A DNA stretch of 64,000 nt from Reichenbachiella carrageenanivorans (GTDB lineage Bacteria; Bacteroidota; Bacteroidia; Cytophagales; Cyclobacteriaceae). Within the stretch, counting starts at the first letter, position 1. Every line of letters begins with the position of its first letter. Location: contig NZ_CP106735.1 in assembly GCF_025639805.1 (NCBI RefSeq), positions 4,001,501-4,065,500 on the forward strand, written 5' to 3'. This document shows positions 20,201 through 25,255 of this stretch, piece by piece. The notes below the pieces were generated by a model. That model was not told where the DNA came from. It made no database searches and saw only the letters and a list, made by a program, of their open reading frames with translations. Both the position numbers and the translations under genes were made by a program.

Positions 20201-22694
20201 CAAATTGTCAGAATCTATCACTACATACGAAATCACGGCATCCTCTTTGACTAACAATACCCATTGTGAAGATAATTTGACTTTCTTCTCCAACGGAGAA
20301 TTCGAAATCACAACGATCACTGGTGGAGCACTGGCCGACTTTACTTACACGTTTGTGAATAAAGATGACGCAGGCTATGTATTCAACAATGTCGCCGATG
20401 GGCATGTAGATCAATTAGATCCGGGGTCTTACGAAGTCACTGTTGAGCATACTTCAAATCAATGTATACTAGATGTATTTGACTTTGAAATAGAGGATGA
20501 ATCAGTAACTCCAAGTTTAACATTCACACTAGATCAAGCAGATCAGTACTGTGTAGGAGGAAATGGAGAGTTAACTGCAGCCACGGATGCCACTACCCCT
20601 ACTTATACTTGGGATCATGGCCCTGCTACAGCGCAAGTCACTGGCTTAGACAATGATTTTAATGCAGATGGAGAATACACCGTTACTGTACAAGATGGCA
20701 TCACTGGATGTACAGTGACTGGTTCATTTATCATACCGCTCAAATCTGAGTTGATCGATATCGATATGACTGCTGTCAATATCACAGACGCTTCATGTAG
20801 TACCTCTACCGACGGTAGTGTTGAAATCACGACGATGTCACCAGACACTAACGCTGATTATGACTTTGCTTGGTATAAGGATACCTATCCTTCCCTCGCG
20901 ATTGCAGGACAGTTTACTGCTACTTTGTCTAATCAAACGCCTGGTACCTACTACGCCGAAGCGACCAGTACCATATCTGGCTGTACTTCAGGAGTATTCG
21001 AATTTGAAATTGGCGACCTTGGCTTGAACCCAATAATCACCCAAGTATATAGTCAGAAACAATTCAACTGTGACCTAGGTAATCCTAACGGGGTGCTAAA
21101 AGTCATGGCCGATTCTACCGCTGGAGCCAATCAAGCAGATTATACATTCGCTTGGTCTTCTCCACTAGGTACGCCTGCACCAGCCGCTGGTCAGATCTAC
21201 TCAGGCTTGGGAGAAGGTAATTACAACATCGAAGTAACTAACATCGCTACGGGATGTGTGTCTACAGAGTCATTGCCAATGGTGAATGACATTAACTTCC
21301 CTCTGGTACTTGGACTCTCAGCCGATGGTAACGACAACTGTATCGATGAAAATGGTCAGTTGGTCATCAACGTATTGAACTCTAAAAACCCAACAGCGGT
21401 ATTTAACTACTACCTCTACTCTGGCGAACTTGCCAACCCTGGGTTTGTAGCAGCCAATCAGTTGGGCAGCTCTTATGTAGACGACTTGGTACATGGTAAA
21501 TACACCGTAATGGTAGAAGATATCGACGGGGGTTGTGAGTCAGAACCCAACTATGTAGAGATCGAAGATTTCAGAAACACTGGAGATATGGCCATGAACA
21601 TTGTTCAAAATCACGCTTTAACCAAATGTGATTTGACTCGTGCGGATGGAGAAGCGACTATCACACCTCTACCGAAAACGCCAAGCACCTATACCATCTA
21701 CTGGCACGATGGCTCTAGTCTATCTGATCCTATCTTGGACTCAGCACTCAACTTAAATCAGTTGGTAGACAAGACTTACGCAATCGAAATGACAGACAGA
21801 TATACAGGGTGTATGATATCAGATAATATCACAATAAGCAACGAAGCCTTAGATATACCGACACCTCTCATTACTGTACTACAAGACAGAATGAATTGTA
21901 TCACTCCTGATGGAGCTATATCTGCAGAGGTAGACAGTACTGTAGTAGGCTATGCATTCGAATGGCAAGATGCCTCCGATGCGGTGATTAGCTCTACATT
22001 CTCTGCTAGTGGATTAGACATCGGAGAATACAGTGTTAAAGCGACGAGTCTAAGTACTGGTTGTGTATCTGACGAAGCTACAGTTCAGGTAACCGATGCT
22101 AGAGTAGATCCTTCGTTCACAGTTATCACTACTGAGTCTAGATGCTCTGAGGTATCAGAGTTCGGAGATGGATATGCTGGAAATGGAGAAGCTGTATTGG
22201 CATTTGACCATAACACAAGCATTGAAAACCAATACTGGGCAGTTGACAACGGCATAGAAATAGATCCTGCTGATGCCAGCACAATTATCAGCACCAACGA
22301 GCAAATGAGTGGATTGAGTCCTGGAGAATACAGAGTATTGGTGACTGATGTAAATGATTGTTCATACGAAGCCTCTTTCGTCATAGCCACTGACATCGAA
22401 ATATTTAACGGTGTCTCTGACAACGGAGATGGTTTAAATGATTACTTTAGAATCTCTTGTGCGGATAGATTCCCATCCAACCATGTTAAAATTTATACTC
22501 GATCAGGAACATTGGTATATGAAACTGATGGATATGAAGATGATGTAACTGGGAACGTATTTACAGGAAAAAGAAATACTGGACTAGGTGGTGGTAGCGA
22601 TGGCTTGCCATCTGGAACTTATTTCTATATTTTTGACAAAGGAGAAGGACAAGAAGGAGATGTTTACCAAGGATATTTGGAATTGGTCAGATAA
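2241..22694 (+). CDS. SprB-like giant cell-surface adhesin (6,817 aa), T9SS cargo
   Basis: This is probably the mobile or adhesive surface filament of the cell, exported by the type IX system. It starts with a Sec signal peptide ending ATLWAQ, then a Ca-binding DGIDNDGNG motif. Five or more FG-GAP/VCBS repeats (DFNGDGQ, DIDGDGK, DVDGDGA; about residues 85-470) and a CARDB-like stretch (558-670) follow. Most of the rest is SprB-type repeats of about 100-120 residues, each with a Cys near its start, an aromatic-W-Y strand, a GxYxV strand and a Cys near its end. Two beta-sandwich, lectin-like domains (about 720-875 and 1270-1432) interrupt such repeats. Two nearly identical tandem arrays occupy residues about 2031-3407 and 4631-5571. 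A CHU_C sorting domain (6715-6817) ends the protein. The length is close to F. johnsoniae SprB (about 6,500 aa), and a sprF-like gene begins 6 bp downstream, the arrangement known for sprB-sprF. A true SprB role in gliding is inference. Confidence 0.88.
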   Translation: MNSYRKIIVLILCLFPATLWAQEICDDGIDNDGNGFIDCYDNACSGTDACDDFYFGNAVLCQDPATQSPAFDISLQWASDELTAFNSMTPAIGDLTRNGTPEVVVTNRELNTLTVLRGSDGVTLKGPLNVGFDIAKTVAIANLDDDECGEIFVRGFNNGALRAYDCNLNLIWSKTVSGNKVNLISLADFNGDGQVELLHGNEIRNAHTGDVIVAKSGNFSSEVIYGSLAVDILPDAACADCSGLEIVAGSKIYSVNIGTKTRTLVRDMNDIDGVDFAIKYSGWNKNAAAVADYNQDGNIDVVFSGGQNVSGSLKAAAFFWDVANSTVTTFIIPQNHNNATGRINIADIDGDGKLNCTFVSKQRLYALDENMTPLTSWNGGKGYKDITEGSSGFTGCTVFDFNDDKAAEVIYRGEKYVHIIDGKTGVSLKQIFCTSRTYEEYPIVADVDGDGASEICVSCSYDNNTPFSPYSLGQYAHIRVFEAGGGENWQPSRPIWNQHGYFNVNINDDLTIPIIQQDPGKVFSSNVCTTGENRPLNAFLNQAPYLDESGCPSYISPDIEFIEVTSVGSAQCPEGDFPVSLKIRNTGDTDMTGALPITFYNGAPDLASSVKLNTVYVELINFNVGTDWPVNETVKSDGGDFDLYISINDNGSQNPPVSNFVRPIPECDDSNNISFTSVTAQNFDLQHEIISHNVKCDDDALDNGDARVYYYGTISETITTLWSENFDNLAEGTEIDNGSTAWEFTTAPSGANKLEVSFTGTSNKLVFAGVSNSATAVWESEAIDISGQESAKISLSLSSSSNLENSGDGKDFIEVYYVIDGDQEAMTNGIHVAETGTVVATAENITGSSLKIRIKAKNNTNDELYYVDDILIEGVKDPQNGEITAGFNFYWFQNNNFNDTIYVGNRYSALADGNYQVVGASQSNSCISNVEHITIEKQENPPTIGIDVISNLNNCESPNGELQAYAIVNGVKVTSGFSFFWTIASDPTTPVSITATAENLLDRTYQVTVTDDISGCFSNATQEITTDQIKPNLREESIVHITDCTNSASGSITVSSGSDGSPEVNGYTFNWYNGNGVKLVPDYTASGAAGATYDNLEPGDYMVEVQDESSKCISDPILFTVLDNSTSPDIVVSPTNSTSCTENGNGLASAEIFGRDIDDYIFTYYKGSNALPANKITTVSGTQQEVAQLLSAGQYLVTAEEIGVGCVGRANFTIADDSVEPITLPVDAADKIVIANIVSCNGVLDTTSGIIDASGIDPADVDTDEFEAIQNGSFEVPNIQTEFGSSTYKIFDQALADGWSSTDGVLEYWRSGFNGVPSLEGNQFAEINANNPGAFYFDVVTKPGVRMNWSFGHRGRSGVDEMALQIDDPAAVNPTEIGRFSTDKNAWAVYSGDYTIPAGQTISRFSFKAISTAGNSLSVGNFIDDIVFEVADYYFQLFSGNSSTGTPIAENTTGIFDGLDKGTYTLSVINNITGCPAKDIVVNVKVNEQAPLLVRQLKESDDYCVGGNGSQQIKVTTEGTEANDEPVNGYKFEIYPTADTTTTPYSTPVVVVGGEPSTTYKFTDLEENPNYRILVINRDNGCSSYTDISIVDDSEIPSFSAPITVDNTSCDPASPTGSIIANVFGEPKSEYTWSWLDDSGLPISPDKTDADGAADGTANNLTNIAGGTYQVHATHTLTGCVTGWLSVTIDDDPSGEFTTLTLTQEAENTSCTVGNGQLKVLIDDGNGTPIDPPADHTVEWFIGPDATGTQLIDGVDPGNNSMPVIAGANENEVSGLNAPSGNNTYTVRVTNATACANTATISITNAPVQAIIAANNVTEVQTCVGSVSHPEGAIEITSMTEAGNPTAVGDYDYTWYFGSSNDPTKTLADGDNIGTKKGMTAVAITVSDATTNHIKGLNAGFYTVEAINKTTGCTSDAVTIEVTENFVSFSATLDGTGTDDNTVCSVSGGGDYDGQITMTPSAGVASDYTWEWFAGLNDNAGNEIATIVPTATVALNVLSEIPGGDYTARITNNTSQCAVLQSFSINDNQDKPGSTATPTTSATPVSECDGGTGYANGSVTVETIDGNPVAGTGDYSYEWYWGNSVDPAKILTTDGSITIFDAAHKNDATKTAAAFVLETDNVLSGLNQGSYTVVATSTATGCVADPVTIEVVETLIPITATLDGVGSNDNTVCDLATATNYDGQITVIPGPDAIGDYTWEWFAGLNVNAANAIATAVPSADASVDGVLSLIPGGDYTLRLTNNTTNCENTFSFNINDDQDKPGSTATPTTSATPVSECDGGTGYANGSVTVETIDGNPVAGTGDYSYEWYWGNSVDPAKILTTDGSITIFDAAHKNDATKTAAAFVLETDNVLSGLNQGSYTVVATSTATGCVADPVTIEVVETLIPITATLDGAGSNDNTVCDLATATNYDGQITVTPGPDAVGDYTWEWFAGLNVNAANAIATAVPSADASVDGVLSLIPGGDYTLRLTNNTTNCENTFSFNINDDQDKPGSTTTPTTSATPVSECDGGTGYANGSVTLETIDGNPVAGTGDYSYEWYWGNSVDPAKILTTDGSITIFDAAHKNDATKTAAAFVLETDNVLSGLNQGSYTVVATSTATGCVADPVTIEVVETLIPITATLDGAGSNDNTVCDLATATNYDGQITVTPGPDAVGDYTWEWFAGLNVNAANAIATAVPSADASIDGVLSLIPGGDYTLRLTNNTTNCENTFSFNINDDQDKPGSTTTPTTSATPVSECDGGTGYANGSVTLETIDGNPVAGTGDYSYEWYWGNSVDPAKILTTDGSITIFDAAHKNDATKTAAAFVLETDNVLSGLNQGSYTVVATSTATGCVADPVTIEVVETLIPITATLDGAGSNDNTVCDLATATNYDGQITVTPGPDAVGDYTWEWFAGLNVNAANAIATAVPSADASVDGVLSLIPGGDYTLRLTNNTTNCENTFSFNINDDQDKPGSTTTPTTSATPVSECDGGTGYANGSVTLETIDGNPVAGTGDYSYEWYWGNSVDPAKILTTDGSITIFDAAHKNDATKTAAAFVLETDNVLSGLNQGSYTVVATSTATGCVADPVTIEVVETLIPITATLDGAGSNDNTVCDLATATNYDGQITVTPGPDAVGDYTWEWFAGLNVNAANAIATAVPSADASVDGVLSLIPGGDYTLRLTNNTTNCENTFSFNINDDQDKPGSTTTPTTSATPVSECDGGTGYANGSVTLETIDGNPVAGTGDYSYEWYWGNSVDPAKILTTDGSITIFDAAHKNDATKTAAAFVLETDNVLSGLNQGSYTVVATSTATGCVADPVTIEVVETLIPITATLDGAGSNDNTVCDLATATNYDGQITVTPGPDAVGDYTWEWFAGLNVNAANAIATAVPSADASVDGVLSLIPGGDYTLRLTNNTTNCENTFSFNINDNETKPVITNAVLADVAENNNTACIGAATYPNGSIQLNNLTGTGTYTFEWYYGTSIDAAKLIADGTNILDQKGTGTGSGVVADATTNHILNLDAGDYTVRSIDQGTGCVSDPITITIGDDIPAIVIDAVVDRDDYSCDIATPTGKITADVNGGNTGYLIDWYLGTNILGASLQQTDEATNTLDNLSSGTYTVKVTNKTTFCYETAQVTIIRTLPIITVTGSDIDQTTCAPNGSATATPQAITYTNGTPRYDGGTGIPTTYTYEWYEGQDDSTTPLAEVSATLGSQVAGFYTVVATNTAAGCESSVLTIEIGDGVSANAPVADIRALGTQPISGITGNIPGSCNANDGIIIANITANANGNELALSWYGGSDDYTDGSGTELTTNSTNVNGTGTSAYAALGATGAGNGYPSGLYSLLMEDLVTGCIYQQVFDLPFNGQQATTTLSVEHVEQCPDDGVAKVGMGDNITITYNTLAGTFSDGEEVTAPSGATGIVGFDNGAHTMQISSTTNPSAFSIGDVITGSFSTASATIDGISGIGNEASSVDDITNYDIYLFVGDGVPAGYTPVHQVIPGNTVLVGEEVEFTGLPAGTYTAVARERTGVLGGGECYSAASTDEILQNAYAPLIDSYSITENTICDPVTYTGNGSITVTARKNAADTTQTKTDHFTFTWYKVGAENPGDELQAADENVTTSTLLNQAPGDYIVYIDRLGLVGPAPNGCQLIATYTIQDNPELHEITGVDVATIVDCDGTSDATITDALITDAAANYTYTWYKGTYPGGIIALENGPTLAGQTEGTYFVEATENVTKGCTTSVFEFEIEKDVTPPALTLTVTTEDSYCLSGDQGNGVVTWSIGAPTDNYTYQWYKGASATPGQELTDVTITGKSGTDVNITGDVLSNVNAGTYTIEVTDVTSPPNNACSSIATIVVPDATPTISINDPAADYTLTHKLNCSNTGSFEILQVKEDGIVTGNLSDYNFTYTKQDDTAAGGSLSGTNNNIISDLSEGDYKVVISSIASTCTSSEFFFTIEDQSVDPTIDFTVNAVDTFCGDPITDGGNGSITATVQGGAPSSDYTFEWFYGSGTTTTLAASGIVSQTATAGTASGLPQGTYTLRVTDNNPNNATCQTISEFVLTEDQPVISINDPAADYTLTHKLNCSNTGSFEVLQVKEDGVVSFGLASYTYTFARQSGDPLGVTPSGLNGQTIAGLDADDYQVTITNKNSDCASSIFYFTIEDQSVDPTIDFTVNAVDTFCGDPVTEGGNGSITATVQGGTPIGDYTYEWFYGAQTTTPLDNTQIASYVAGATDNIATGLPQGTYTLRVTDNTDPNNTCQTTSEFVLTEDQPVITINDPAADYTLTHKLNCTNTGSFEISQVKEDGIVTGALGDYNFTYTKQDGTAAGGTLSGTNNSIISGLEEGDYKVVIENDASTCSSSEFYFTIEDQSVDPTIDFTVNAVDTFCGDPVTEGGNGSITATVQGGAPIGNYTYEWFYGAQTTTPLDNTQIASYVAGATNNIATGLPQGTYTLRVTDNTDPNNTCQTTSEFVLTEDQPVITINDPAADYTLTHKLNCTNTGSFEISQVKEDGIVTGALGDYNFTYTKQDGTAAGGTLSGTNNSIISGLEEGDYKVVIENDASTCSSSEFYFTIEDQSVDPTIDFTVNAVDTFCGDPVTEGGNGSITATVQGGAPIGNYTYEWFYGAQTTTPLDNTQIASYVAGATNNIATGLPQGTYTLRVTDNTDPNNTCQTTSEFVLTEDQPVITINDPAADYTLTHKLNCTNTGSFEISQVKEDGIVTGALGDYNFTYTKQDGTAAGGTLSGTNNSIISGLEEGDYKVVIENDASTCSSSEFYFTIEDQSVDPTIDFTVNAVDTFCGDPVTEGGNGSITATVQGGTPIGDYTYEWFYGAQTTTPLDNTQIASYVAGATDNIATGLPQGTYTLRVTDNTDPNNTCQTTSEFVLTEDQPVITINDPAADYTLTHKLNCTNTGSFEISQVKEDGIVTGALGDYNFTYTKQDGTAAGGTLSGTNNSIISGLEEGDYKVVIENDASTCSSSEFYFTIEDQSVDPTIDFTVNAVDTFCGDPVTEGGNGSITATVQGGAPIGDYTYEWFYGAQTTTPLDNTQIASYVAGATDNIATGLPQGTYTLRVTDNTDPNNTCQTTSEFVLTEDQPVVSISASEYTLTDKTNCSNDGSFEITDVLEDGIAQGLADYTFTYEVAGGGALPVASTPSMTGLATDDNRIDDLPAGDYQVTISSDISTCSSSTFLFTIEDTTVDPVAILTSKTPDTNCTTPTPEDGNGTLTVALQGGAAVADYDYTWYRGSIDPANNITLGNKVGSAVIGGVGESLTGLAPGQYVLVIEDSNGDDANDGCSSTATFTITNTPTTITIDDANVDTGIVHVTDCNNNNGSITLTDADVNPGVLADYDFTWYTDGPLTDMGLAANTTAITSQSPGQYYVKATHKATGCNSGQIGFVIENQAEPATIVITENTPDTSCDPDANEGNGALDWTIGDTDGGVAPAGDYTYQWYVGGSVATGTILTDGATITGATGTVSGPYTGTISGLDAGVYTLLITDTSTPNSTCTVESTFKLSESITTYEITASSLTNNTHCEDNLTFFSNGEFEITTITGGALADFTYTFVNKDDAGYVFNNVADGHVDQLDPGSYEVTVEHTSNQCILDVFDFEIEDESVTPSLTFTLDQADQYCVGGNGELTAATDATTPTYTWDHGPATAQVTGLDNDFNADGEYTVTVQDGITGCTVTGSFIIPLKSELIDIDMTAVNITDASCSTSTDGSVEITTMSPDTNADYDFAWYKDTYPSLAIAGQFTATLSNQTPGTYYAEATSTISGCTSGVFEFEIGDLGLNPIITQVYSQKQFNCDLGNPNGVLKVMADSTAGANQADYTFAWSSPLGTPAPAAGQIYSGLGEGNYNIEVTNIATGCVSTESLPMVNDINFPLVLGLSADGNDNCIDENGQLVINVLNSKNPTAVFNYYLYSGELANPGFVAANQLGSSYVDDLVHGKYTVMVEDIDGGCESEPNYVEIEDFRNTGDMAMNIVQNHALTKCDLTRADGEATITPLPKTPSTYTIYWHDGSSLSDPILDSALNLNQLVDKTYAIEMTDRYTGCMISDNITISNEALDIPTPLITVLQDRMNCITPDGAISAEVDSTVVGYAFEWQDASDAVISSTFSASGLDIGEYSVKATSLSTGCVSDEATVQVTDARVDPSFTVITTESRCSEVSEFGDGYAGNGEAVLAFDHNTSIENQYWAVDNGIEIDPADASTIISTNEQMSGLSPGEYRVLVTDVNDCSYEASFVIATDIEIFNGVSDNGDGLNDYFRISCADRFPSNHVKIYTRSGTLVYETDGYEDDVTGNVFTGKRNTGLGGGSDGLPSGTYFYIFDKGEGQEGDVYQGYLELVR
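8331..12460 (+). repeat. in-frame tandem array, six copies of a 690-bp unit
   Basis: The units start at 8331, 9021, 9711, 10401, 11091 and 11781. Each encodes 230 residues made of two SprB-type repeats with two Cys each. Copies 3 to 6 look identical in DNA except for one A at 10290 (G elsewhere, Val to Ile). Copy 2 matches them in its second half (from about 9331) but resembles copy 1 in its first half, and copy 1 differs more. The array breaks off at 12461, where the sequence changes to an unrelated spacer. Identity at silent sites means recent duplication or gene conversion. The copy number could be mis-assembled if only short reads were used. Confidence 0.97.
16131..18954 (+). repeat. in-frame tandem array, about 4.6 copies of a 618-bp unit
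   Basis: The period is exactly 618 bp (206 residues, two SprB-type repeats per unit); for example the same ten bases recur at 16481 and 17099. Two more diverged copies precede the array from about 15256. Few sites vary and they are mosaic: the codons in the loop after the GG turn read T-P-I-G-D, A-P-I-G-N, A-P-I-G-N, T-P-I-G-D and A-P-I-G-D in successive copies (16258, 16876, 17494, 18112, 18730). That pattern points to unequal crossing-over or gene conversion between units rather than one simple amplification. Confidence 0.96.
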
Positions 22695-22700
22695 CGATAG

Positions 22701-23630
22701 ATGAAACTGATAAAAGGATTATATATAGTAGTATTGGTATGTATGTGTCAGCTGGCGATAGCTCAGCAGCGACCCGTATTTTCAACTTACCCGTACAATG
22801 GGCTCGCACTTAATCCTGCCTACGCAGGGAGCTTAAACATGTTTTCGGCCATACTGACAAACAGAAATCAATGGGTCAATATCGACGGCGCACCTGTATT
22901 TCAGTCACTCACGGCACACACTACATTGAAAGAAAAAAATGTAGGTGTTGGCTTGAATGTAGTACGAGACGCAGTGGGGGTACATGAGCAGTATAGTGTA
23001 TATGGTAGTTTTGCCTATAAGATCAGAATGCGAAAAGGTATCCTATCCATGGGACTACAAGGAGGGTTCGATCAGCGGGCTTCCAATCTGGATGACATCA
23101 ATTGGCTTGACCAATCCGATCCCCTTTCTGTTTATACCAAAACTTTCAATCCTAATTTTGGTATGGGGATTTATTTTGCCAACAGAGATTATTTTATTGG
23201 AGCTTCAATCCCCTATTTTCTTACTCCAGATGTGATCGATGGTGGTGGAGATGGTGCCATTCCCTCTGACGGAAAGGCTTCCCGATATTATTATATCACA
23301 GCAGGATTTGTAAAGGATCTTAATCGTAATTTGAAAATTAATCCTTCTATCTTGGTTCGATTACAAGATAATTCTCCAGCTGCATTTGACCTCAATTTAA
23401 ATTTCATTATCAATGAGATTGTCTATGCAGGAGTTTCTTACCGCTATCAAGATTCTTTTTCTATCATGACGCAATTGGTACTCAATGAAAATTTTAGACT
23501 TGGCTATGCCTACGACATCCCTACAGGAAGTCTGGGAGAATACACTGCTGGATCTCATGAGATATTCATCAATTATAGAATACCATTGAAGTTTGGTAAA
23601 AAAGACGGCCTTTGCCCAGTCTATTTCTAA
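22701..23630 (+). CDS. PorP/SprF family T9SS outer-membrane protein
   Basis: This predicted outer-membrane beta-barrel partner probably works with the type IX translocon to secrete or anchor the giant adhesin encoded just upstream. It has a signal peptide ending QLAIAQ, then the family's hallmark start (PVFSTYPYN, LNPAYAGS, NRNQW), alternating hydrophobic strands, and a family-typical length of 309 residues. SprF of Flavobacterium johnsoniae is required for SprB secretion and its gene follows sprB. Here the gene starts 6 bp after the adhesin stop, so one transcript is likely, and a strong terminator follows. It could be any PorP paralogue, but the context favours a SprF role. Start chosen at the only Met that gives a signal peptide. 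Confidence 0.93.
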   Translation: MKLIKGLYIVVLVCMCQLAIAQQRPVFSTYPYNGLALNPAYAGSLNMFSAILTNRNQWVNIDGAPVFQSLTAHTTLKEKNVGVGLNVVRDAVGVHEQYSVYGSFAYKIRMRKGILSMGLQGGFDQRASNLDDINWLDQSDPLSVYTKTFNPNFGMGIYFANRDYFIGASIPYFLTPDVIDGGGDGAIPSDGKASRYYYITAGFVKDLNRNLKINPSILVRLQDNSPAAFDLNLNFIINEIVYAGVSYRYQDSFSIMTQLVLNENFRLGYAYDIPTGSLGEYTAGSHEIFINYRIPLKFGKKDGLCPVYF

Positions 23631-23639
23631 AAAATATTT

Positions 23640-23663
23640 AAAGGAGTTTCGGCTCCTTTTTTT
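23640..23663 (+). terminator. rho-independent terminator of the adhesin-porP/sprF unit
   Basis: A 7-bp stem AAAGGAG/CTCCTTT with loop TTTCGG is followed by a run of seven T, starting 10 bases after the stop codon of the PorP/SprF gene. Confidence 0.9.
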
Positions 23664-23856
23664 ATACCGTCTTCCTTTGGTTTAAGTCAGATTTTGTATG
23701 CTGCTAACTGCTTCATCAAACTCCCCAAATAACTTTGGAAAGGAGGAATACTAACTACGCACTTCCCTGAATTTCTGTACCGCTCATCAATTTCTTCATT
23801 CCCCTCATTGGTATTTTCATTAAATTGTATGACTCATACAGCAAATCATTAATACC

Positions 23857-25116
23857 GTGAATCGAAGAAAATTTATAGAAAATAGTGCCCTAGCAGGATC
23901 TGCATTGGCTTTAGTAGGCACTACTGCCTGCGCAAGTGAAGCACCAACTACCGCAAGCAAACTAAACCTCAAACCCATGACCGACGGGGTGGAGTTTATC
24001 AACACACAAGATCGAATCCAGCGAGTAGAAAAAGCATCCCGTCTCATGCAAAAAAATGGTTTTGATGCCATTTTTATAGAATCTGGCACATCACTCGACT
24101 ACTTTTCTGGTATACAGTGGTGGGCTAGCGAGCGAATGACTGGCCTACTCTTATTCTCAGACGGTACCATTCAGTATGTATGTCCAGCGTTTGAACAAGA
24201 GCGATTGCATGAGAAGATCACCATCAAAGGAGAAATTTACATCTGGCAGGAGCATGAAAGCCCTTTCGCGCTAGTAGCCAAGCTCATCAAAGACAAAGGT
24301 CACGCTCTCGGCACATTAGGCATCGAAGAAAACGTCAGGTTTTTCCAATCCGACGGCATAGCCGCACACCTACCGCAAGCCACTATCATCAACGCCAAAC
24401 CCATTACCGCTGGGTGTCGAGCCATCAAAACCCGAAAAGAACTGGCACTGATGAAAAAAGCCAACGAAATAACGCTAGAAGGCTACCGAATTGGGTTTTC
24501 AAAACTAAAAGAAGGCATGTCGCAATATGACCTAAGTGCCACCGTAGCCGAAGCATGTTCTGCACTCGGAGCTACAGATGCAGGCTGGGCAGGGTCTATG
24601 TTTGGTGCATTCACGGCTTTCCCACATGGTAGCAAAACTGCCCAACAGCTCAAGGAAGGTGATTTGGTCTTGATAGATGGAGGGTGCAAGCTAGACGGGT
24701 ATCAAGCAGACATTACCAGAACGACTATTTTTGGGAAACCCTCCCAGCGCCAACAAGACATATGGAATATAGTGAAAGAAGCACAGACCGCAGTATATGA
24801 ACAAGCCAAAGCCGGGGTGCCCTGTGAACTGCTCGATGCAACAGCTAGAGCGATAGTAAACAAATATGGTTTTGGTGGTGGTTATGAAAACTTCTTCCAT
24901 CGTGTAGGACATGGTATCGGTATGGATTTTCACGAGTGGGAGTACCTTGTAAAAGGGAATCAAACGATCATGCAACCTGGCATGTGTTTTTCAAACGAAC
25001 CTGGAATTTATATCTATGGTGAATTAGGTGTCCGGTTGGAAGATTGTTTTTACATCACCGAAGATGGTTATGAAGCCTTCACTCCACAAAGCCCATCCAT
25101 AGAAAATCCGATATAG
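23857..25116 (+). CDS. M24-family metallopeptidase (Xaa-Pro peptidase type) with Tat signal
   Basis: The protein probably removes N-terminal residues before proline, or cleaves Xaa-Pro dipeptides, outside the cytoplasm. A creatinase-like N-terminal domain (about residues 50-190) is followed by the pita-bread catalytic domain. All five metal ligands of the family are present: D274 (LIDGG), D285 (ADITRT), H352 (GHGIG), E381 (NEPGIY) and E395 (RLED); H359 is the usual nearby histidine. The N terminus, NRRKFI plus a hydrophobic stretch, resembles a twin-arginine signal, and TTAC at about residue 24 could be a weak lipobox, so it may be a Tat-exported lipoprotein. Export of an M24 enzyme is less common than a cytoplasmic location. 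A possible -7 box (TAACTTTG, 23730-23737) lies upstream without a good -33. Substrate is unknown. Confidence 0.9.
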   Translation: MNRRKFIENSALAGSALALVGTTACASEAPTTASKLNLKPMTDGVEFINTQDRIQRVEKASRLMQKNGFDAIFIESGTSLDYFSGIQWWASERMTGLLLFSDGTIQYVCPAFEQERLHEKITIKGEIYIWQEHESPFALVAKLIKDKGHALGTLGIEENVRFFQSDGIAAHLPQATIINAKPITAGCRAIKTRKELALMKKANEITLEGYRIGFSKLKEGMSQYDLSATVAEACSALGATDAGWAGSMFGAFTAFPHGSKTAQQLKEGDLVLIDGGCKLDGYQADITRTTIFGKPSQRQQDIWNIVKEAQTAVYEQAKAGVPCELLDATARAIVNKYGFGGGYENFFHRVGHGIGMDFHEWEYLVKGNQTIMQPGMCFSNEPGIYIYGELGVRLEDCFYITEDGYEAFTPQSPSIENPI

Positions 25117-25255
25117 CCCATAGTTGAAAAATAATACATTTAGCATCAGCGCGTATTTCGAACATAACAGTTTTTTGTTCAAATACTCTCTCATTCCTTT
25201 CGGATTCAGGCAAATAATTGCTTAATTGGTTATACAAAACACATCAACTCATGCT

